Notes under the pieces: model-generated
Seen by the model: only the letters and a program-made list of their open reading frames with translations
Databases searched by the model: none
Told to the model about the DNA's origin: nothing
DNA from: Myxococcus fulvus
Lineage (GTDB): Bacteria > Myxococcota > Myxococcia > Myxococcales > Myxococcaceae
DNA length: 64,000 nt
NCBI RefSeq assembly: GCF_900111765.1
Contig: NZ_FOIB01000015.1
Location: 124,001 to 188,000, forward strand
Direction: 5' to 3'
Shown here: piece after piece, positions 59,666-64,000 of the stretch
Numbering within the stretch: position 1 is the stretch's first letter
Layout of the letters: every line of letters begins with the position of its first letter
Made by a program: the position numbers and the translations under genes

Positions 59666-60445
59666 CTACGTCGCGCCGGACAGCCCGCCATCCACGTTGA
59701 TGGCCGCGCCGCTGATGTAGCCACCTCGCGGCGACAGCAGGAAGGCCACCACGTCCGCGAACTCCTCCGCGCGCCCCACGCGCCCCAGGGGGATGCCCGC
59801 GTTGCGCGCCATCTCCGCCTGGAATGTCTCCACCGACTTGCCCAGCTCCTGCGCCCGGCGCACCCACTGGCCACTCTCGATGATGCCCACCAGCACCGCG
59901 TTGACGCGGATGTTGCTCGGCCCCAGTTCCTTCGACAGCGCCTTGGTGAGCGCCAGGCCCGCCGCGCGCGACACCGACGACGGCGTCGACTGCGCGCCCG
60001 GCGTCTTCGCCCCAATCGCCAGCACGTTGACGATGGCGCCACCACCCGCCTCGCCCAGCAGCGGCAGCACATGGCGCGACGCGCGCACGGCCGCGAACAA
60101 CTTGAGCTGCAGGTCCGCTTCCCAATCCGCGTCCGACACCGACGCGAAGGGCCGGGCCGCCGCGGTTCCGGCGTTGTTCACCAGCGCGTCCACCCTGCCC
60201 CACCTCGCATGCGCGGCGTCGACGAAGTGCTCCACCTCCCACGCCTTGGACACGTCCGCCTGCACCGCGAGCACGTCCCCACCCTCGGCCCTCAGCGCCT
60301 CGGCCGTGGCCGCCAGCCGCTCCGCGCCCCGGGCACAGAGGGCCACCTTCGCCCCCTCCCGCACGAGCCGCCGGGCCACCGCCGCCCCCAGCCCGTCCGA
60401 GCCTCCCGTCACCAGCACCACCTTGCCACCCAGCTCCAGGTCCAT
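59666..60445 (-). CDS. Short-chain dehydrogenase with altered active site
   Basis: This classical SDR of 259 residues has the cofactor motif VVLVTGGSDGLGAAVA, the NNAGTAAARPF loop and the C-terminal GGYISGAAINVDGGLS. However, at the position of the catalytic Tyr-x3-Lys (normally YSASKAA) it reads SSVSRAAG within STPSSVSRAAGLALTK, so Tyr becomes Ser and Lys becomes Arg. It may therefore bind NAD(P) without normal SDR catalysis, or use other residues. ATG 60445 is preceded by a weak purine stretch. It lies between rtcB and add on the same strand but with 100-175 bp gaps. Confidence 0.85.
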   Translation of the reverse strand: MDLELGGKVVLVTGGSDGLGAAVARRLVREGAKVALCARGAERLAATAEALRAEGGDVLAVQADVSKAWEVEHFVDAAHARWGRVDALVNNAGTAAARPFASVSDADWEADLQLKLFAAVRASRHVLPLLGEAGGGAIVNVLAIGAKTPGAQSTPSSVSRAAGLALTKALSKELGPSNIRVNAVLVGIIESGQWVRRAQELGKSVETFQAEMARNAGIPLGRVGRAEEFADVVAFLLSPRGGYISGAAINVDGGLSGAT

Positions 60446-60552
60446 GTCCGCCTCCGTCCCGGGCCATGACACCAGGAGGCCCGGGAGAGCGCCGCCTGCC
60501 TGGCCACCGACGCGCGGCCGATGACGCCGCGCGCACGGTGGAGGCTACGCCA

Positions 60553-61716
60553 TCACGCCGGCTGCTTCACCGGCACATGCCGCTTCTTGTCGAAGGCCAC
60601 CAACGTGTTGGCGATCTCCTCGTTCACCAGCCGCAGCATGTCCTGCTTCTCCCGGAACGGGAGGAAGGCGCTCTTGAAGCCGGAGACGATGATGGTCGCC
60701 AGGTCGTCCAGCGACAGCCCCAGCTCCTTGTGCGCCACCCACAGCTCCTTCGTCACCGTGGTGTCGGTGATGAGGCGGTTGTCGGTGTTGATGGTCACCC
60801 GCAGGCCGTAGTCGAAGTAGAACTTCAGCGGGTGCGCCTGGAGGCTGGACACCGCGCCCGTCTGCACGTTGGAGGTGGGGCAGACCTCCAGCGGAATCCG
60901 GTGGTCGTTGACGTAGTTGAGCAGGTCCCCGTCCTCGCGCAGCCGCGTGCCGTGGCCGATGCGGTGCGAGCCCAGGTTGTGGATGGCCTGGGAGATGGAC
61001 TCGGGGCCGTACGCCTCACCGGCGTGCGCGGTGCAGTTGACGTTGTTCTTGAGGATGAGCTGGAAGGCGTCCTTGTGGTCCTTGGCGGGGAAGCTCGCCT
61101 CGGCGCCGGCCAGGTCGAAGCCGATGACGCCCCGGTTCTTGTAGGCCACCGACAGCTCCGCCAGCCGCATGGACGTCTGCGGGTTGATGTGGCGGATGCC
61201 GCAGACGATGACGCCGCACTTGATGCCCGTCTCGCGCTTGGCCACGCGCAGGCCCTCGAGCACCGAGTCGATGACCGTGGTCATCTTCAGGCCCTTCTGC
61301 AGGTGCAGCGCGGGCGAGTAGCGCACCTCCAGCCAGCGCACGTTCTCCGCCGCCGCGTCCACCGCCAGCTCGTACGCCGCGCGGTAGAGCGCGTCCGCCG
61401 TCTGGAGCACCGAGAGCGTCACGTCGAACGCGACCAGGTACTCCTCCAGGCTCTTGCACACCTCACCCATGTGGATGGCGCGCGCCAGGCCGTCCTCGGT
61501 GTCCGCGGGCAGCTTCACCTTCTGCTGCTCGGCCAACTCGAGGATGGTCTTCACCCGCATGGAGCCATCCAGGTGGCAGTGCAGGTCCGTCTTGGGGAGC
61601 GCGTGCAGCAGCTCCTCCGTCACCGCCAGCGTGGGGGGCGGGACGAAGTCCGTCCGCCGGGCTCCAGAAGGGATGCCGGTGGCGCTGGGAATCTCGTCGT
61701 CACGAATCGTAGGCAT
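60553..61716 (-). CDS. add: Adenosine deaminase
   Basis: This is a 387-residue metal-dependent deaminase of purine salvage, converting adenosine to inosine. Zinc ligands and catalytic residues are visible: the His pair in KTDLHCHLDGSMR, NCTAHAGEAYG, HRIGHGTRLREDGD and the Asp in VTINTDNRL. The last motif reads TDN instead of the classical TDD, a change also common in some bacterial adenosine and aminodeoxyfutalosine deaminases, so the exact nucleoside is not certain. ATG 61716 has AAGGAAA upstream. It is divergent from the beta-propeller lipoprotein, 35 bp between starts. Confidence 0.9.
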   Translation of the reverse strand: MPTIRDDEIPSATGIPSGARRTDFVPPPTLAVTEELLHALPKTDLHCHLDGSMRVKTILELAEQQKVKLPADTEDGLARAIHMGEVCKSLEEYLVAFDVTLSVLQTADALYRAAYELAVDAAAENVRWLEVRYSPALHLQKGLKMTTVIDSVLEGLRVAKRETGIKCGVIVCGIRHINPQTSMRLAELSVAYKNRGVIGFDLAGAEASFPAKDHKDAFQLILKNNVNCTAHAGEAYGPESISQAIHNLGSHRIGHGTRLREDGDLLNYVNDHRIPLEVCPTSNVQTGAVSSLQAHPLKFYFDYGLRVTINTDNRLITDTTVTKELWVAHKELGLSLDDLATIIVSGFKSAFLPFREKQDMLRLVNEEIANTLVAFDKKRHVPVKQPA

Positions 61717-61751
61717 GGTCGAATTTCCTTCCTTACGCCATCCTCCAAACC

Positions 61752-62855
61752 ATGTCGCCCCGCGCGTGTCCATGCAGGCACACCCTCCTCGCCCTGGCCC
61801 TGACATTGGTGTCGGCCGCGGGGTGTCGGGAACCCGCGGAGACGGCCTTCCGGTACTCCACGGATGCATCCTCCCGCGCGGGCCTGACGTCGCTGTCCGA
61901 CGGCGTCCTCACAGGCAACGAGGCCGGCGCCGTGGTGCGCCTGGACCGGACGGGCACCCTGCAATGGCGGGTGGCCCTGGGGCGCGAGGTGGCCACGTGC
62001 CCCGTCGTGGCGGGCGACAGCGTCATCGCCGGGACGGTGGCCGGGGACCTGGTGTCCCTCTCCCTGGCGGACGGCTCGGAGCGCTGGCGACTCACCGGTG
62101 AGCCCCCCGTCCTGACGCCCCTGGTCGTGGCTCCGGATGGGCAGTCCCTCTTCGTGGTGGCCCTGGATGGCGCGGTGCGTTCGCTCGCGGTGGACACCGG
62201 GAAGGTCCGCTGGAGGACTCCCGCGCCCAAGTCCACGGAGGCTCCGCCGGAGTCGAGCCGTGGCCTCCCCGCGCCGGTGCTGGCCGACGGACGGCTCATC
62301 GTCGCGCTCGGCGGCACGGGGCTCGTGGCCCTGTCCTTGACGGACGGCGCCCCGCTCTGGCGGCAGGCCACGGGGGACGTGCTCGGCCTGGAGGTGGAGG
62401 GTGACACCCTGTTCCTCGTCACGAAGGCGTCCAAGGTCCGGGGCCTGCGCGCGAAGGATGGCGTGATGCTCTGGGAGAAGACCGTGGCGGACTCGCTCAC
62501 GAGCCCGCCGTCCCTGGCGCTGGGCATGTTGTGGGTGGGGGCTCGGACACAGGACGCACCGGTGCTGGTGGGACTGTCTCCGTCGGATGGGAAGGAGCTG
62601 GCGCGCATGGGGCTGCCGGACCCGCTCACCACTCGTGTGGCCGAGGCCATCGGGGAGCTGCTCCTCGTGCCCACGCAGGGACGGCAGGGGCGACTGGTGG
62701 CGCTCAAGCGTCCGACGTGGGAGCGCGCGTTCTCCCTGCGCACCGACACGGCGCTGCGCTCGCCGCCGGTGGTCCAGGGGGAGCAGGTGTTCGTGCTCGG
62801 CCAGGACGGGCGGGTGCTGTCCTGGAAGCTGCGCCCGCTCGAGAAGAGTCCCTGA
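61752..62855 (+). CDS. PQQ-like beta-propeller lipoprotein (BamB-like)
   Basis: This 367-residue lipoprotein has a signal ending in ALTLVSAAGC with an Ala-Ala-Gly-Cys lipobox. The body repeats the beta-propeller blade pattern in which Asp-Gly and Trp recur (LDRTGTLQWRVALG, SLADGSERWRLTG, AVDTGKVRWRTP, SLTDGAPLWRQATG). BamB, the outer-membrane assembly lipoprotein, shares this fold but is not always distinguishable from other PQQ-like propellers; an exact role is not claimed. It precedes the permuted tRNA-like element by about 90 bp. Confidence 0.85.
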   Translation: MSPRACPCRHTLLALALTLVSAAGCREPAETAFRYSTDASSRAGLTSLSDGVLTGNEAGAVVRLDRTGTLQWRVALGREVATCPVVAGDSVIAGTVAGDLVSLSLADGSERWRLTGEPPVLTPLVVAPDGQSLFVVALDGAVRSLAVDTGKVRWRTPAPKSTEAPPESSRGLPAPVLADGRLIVALGGTGLVALSLTDGAPLWRQATGDVLGLEVEGDTLFLVTKASKVRGLRAKDGVMLWEKTVADSLTSPPSLALGMLWVGARTQDAPVLVGLSPSDGKELARMGLPDPLTTRVAEAIGELLLVPTQGRQGRLVALKRPTWERAFSLRTDTALRSPPVVQGEQVFVLGQDGRVLSWKLRPLEKSP

Positions 62856-62945
62856 AGCGAACCGTGTCTGTCAGGCGCCTTCGTGCCCGCGCGTCCCTAC
62901 CGGAATCCGCGCCCGTCCGACGAGGCCTTACACGCTCAGGACTCT

Positions 62946-63025
62946 GCTGGTTCGAATCCAGCCCCCTCCACTCACGTGGAGGGGTAGCCAAATGGTAAAG
63001 GCACCAGACTAAAAACCTGGCAGTC
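62946..63025 (+). tRNA. tRNA-like element in circularly permuted order
   Basis: The 3' half lies first: T stem GCTGG (62946-62950), loop TTCGAAT, T stem CCAGC (62958-62962), acceptor CCCCTCC (62963-62969) and discriminator A at 62970. A 7-nt linker follows, then the 5' half: acceptor GGAGGGG (62978-62984), TA, D arm GCC...GGC (62987-63002) with the GG pair in the loop, A26, anticodon stem CCAGA (63004-63008), loop CTAAAAA and CCTGG (63016-63020), then CAGTC. The acceptor strands pair perfectly over 7 bp and the T stem over 5 bp. Joining 62978-63025 to 62946-62970 gives a 73-nt cloverleaf with one A-C mismatch in the anticodon stem. No CCA is encoded. No conventional partner is seen on either side. 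Confidence 0.6.
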
Positions 63026-63067
63026 GACCCTCATGGCTTCCTCACTCGGGCGCGGACTGCCCCCCCG

Positions 63068-64000
63068 CTACCCCGGCATCAGGAAGCGGGCGATGACGCG
63101 CTTGAGTCCCACGGCGCCGCCGAACTCCACCGTCACCTTCGCGTTGGGCCCCGAGCCGTCCGCGGCGACGATGCGGCCCACGCCGAACTGCTCGTGCCGC
63201 ACGCGCATGCCGCGCACATCACCGCTCACCCCGTCCATGTCCGACGCCTGTGAGTAGGAGCGGTCGATGCGCGGACCGTCGTCCTCGTCCCAGGTCCGCT
63301 TGCGCGGCGCCGCCATGGGGGCGGGCCGGGGCGGCTCCGGGATGTCCTGCTCGCTGATGCCGAACAGCTTGGGAGGCACGTCGCGCAGGAAGCGGCTGGG
63401 CGGGTTGTAGCGCAGCTCACCGAACAGCGAGCGGCACTGCGCCAGGCTCACGAAGAGCCGCTTGCGCGCGCGCGTGAAGCCCACGTAGCAGAGCCGCCGC
63501 TCCTCGGCCATCTCCTCGCCGTTGTCCGGGTCCTCGCCCTTGAGCGCTCGCGAGTGCGGGAAGACGCCGTCCTCCAGGCCCGTGAGGAACACCGCGTCGA
63601 ACTCCAGGCCCTTCGCCGCGTGCAGCGTCATCAGCGCCACCCGGCCCTCGCCCACCTCCGCGTCCGCGTCGCCCACCAGCGAAATCTGCTCGAGGAAGGC
63701 CTGCAGCGGAGGCGTGTCCGCCGACAGGGGCGCCGCGTCCACCTCCGGAGGCACCTCGACCTGAGGCCCGGACGCCGCGGCCACCGCCGCCGCGGCGCGG
63801 TTCAGGTCGAACTCCTGCGCGGCGCCCAAGAACTCGCGGAGGTTCTCCGCCCGCGTCGTCGACTCGTCGCTGCCCTCGGCGACCAGCGTCTCCACCAGCT
63901 TCGTCTCGCGGAGCATCTCGTCCACCGCGCTCGCCGCGTCCGTCGTCCCCTGCGCGTAGACATGCAGGGACTCGAGCAGCCCGCGGAACGTGCGCAGCCG
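63068..64000 (-). CDS. UvrD/PcrA/Rep superfamily 1 DNA helicase (C-terminal part)
   Basis: The frame is open to the right edge; its 5' part lies outside the window. The visible 310 residues cover the last motifs of a superfamily 1A helicase: VALMTLHAAKGLEFDAVFL (motif V region) and EERRLCYVGFTRARKRLFVS (motif VI). The end has a PcrA/UvrD-type linker (SEQDIPEPPRPAPMAAPRK) and a final Tudor-like RNA-polymerase-interaction region (VRHEQFGVGRIVAADG). It functions in repair and replication restart. A tRNA-like permuted element lies downstream of its stop on the other strand. Confidence 0.93.
   Translation of the reverse strand, partial: RLRTFRGLLESLHVYAQGTTDAASAVDEMLRETKLVETLVAEGSDESTTRAENLREFLGAAQEFDLNRAAAAVAAASGPQVEVPPEVDAAPLSADTPPLQAFLEQISLVGDADAEVGEGRVALMTLHAAKGLEFDAVFLTGLEDGVFPHSRALKGEDPDNGEEMAEERRLCYVGFTRARKRLFVSLAQCRSLFGELRYNPPSRFLRDVPPKLFGISEQDIPEPPRPAPMAAPRKRTWDEDDGPRIDRSYSQASDMDGVSGDVRGMRVRHEQFGVGRIVAADGSGPNAKVTVEFGGAVGLKRVIARFLMPG

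Noticed and set aside
61752..62855. Firm assignment as BamB
   Set aside because: The blade pattern and lipobox fit many PQQ-like propellers. No Bam-specific residue set could be confirmed by eye.
62704..62991. A minus-strand open frame crossing the tRNA-like element
   Set aside because: It overlaps an RNA-like structure and the beta-propeller gene, has no recognisable domain and no ribosome-binding site. Such frames over tRNA genes are common false calls.
63004..63020. Reading the tRNA-like anticodon as CUA (amber suppressor)
   Set aside because: To place CUA at positions 34-36 the U33 would be lost and the anticodon stem would break. With U33 kept, the anticodon reads AAA.

Overview
The window is a 64-kb chromosomal stretch of a very GC-rich bacterium, most likely a myxobacterium (Myxococcota, Cystobacterineae-like). 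The grounds are the strong G/C preference at third codon positions, the many lipoproteins and orphan signalling proteins, a SWIB-domain protein with a histone-like tail, a ferrochelatase with an internal cysteine cluster, and above all a five-gene locus whose fourth gene has the domain order of the myxobacterial ether-lipid enzyme ElbD. I saw no insertion sequences, rRNA, prophage or CRISPR array; the gene order looks like stable core chromosome with some unusual islands.

Layout. 0-6 kb: a TolC / membrane-fusion / RND efflux operon, with an imperfect tandem duplication at the tolC-adaptor junction. 6-8 kb: an oxidative-stress block (AhpC, AhpD, Dps), ahpCD lying behind a good sigma-54 type -24/-12 match. 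8-22 kb: mixed genes, including a lipoprotein, an aminotransferase, an amino-acid permease coupled to an exported methyltransferase-like protein, an AmpG-like transporter, a Lys/Ala-rich tailed protein, a zinc alcohol dehydrogenase, a DNA glycosylase, a hemerythrin and a FAD/Rieske oxidoreductase. 22-26 kb: a compact forward operon in which a short gas-vesicle GvpA/J-like peptide, a sensor kinase, a stand-alone receiver and a GvpL/F protein are adjacent or overlapping. 26-31 kb: a GldA/GldF/GldG-like ABC operon ending with a DUF4340 protein. 31-37 kb: a TIGR01777 protein, a Sua5/TsaC enzyme, two lipoproteins, ferrochelatase, ApaG and TerC. 37-43 kb: TreY and GlgX, and then the SWIB protein. 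44-53 kb: the elb-like ether-lipid operon. 53-64 kb: a DHA2 drug exporter, an FHA-GGDEF diguanylate cyclase, GlgC with a GNAT enzyme, an RtcB RNA ligase, an SDR, adenosine deaminase, a beta-propeller lipoprotein, a tRNA-like element in circularly permuted order, and the C-terminal part of a UvrD/PcrA helicase that runs off the window.

The genes most likely to work together are: the efflux trio; AhpC with AhpD (peroxide reduction) and perhaps Dps; the gvp-like genes with their two-component pair; the four-gene ABC operon; TreY with GlgX and GlgC in glycogen/trehalose metabolism; and the elb operon in making fatty-alcohol-derived ether lipids.

Two items deserve attention. The first is the permuted tRNA-like sequence near 62.95-63.02 kb. 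Its 3' half (T arm and acceptor strand) lies upstream of its 5' half (acceptor, D and anticodon arms), and the two acceptor strands match perfectly over 7 bp. It sits about 3.5 kb from an RtcB-type RNA ligase gene. The second is the reduced gas-vesicle-like operon wired to a histidine kinase. Both are read from sequence alone and remain hypotheses.
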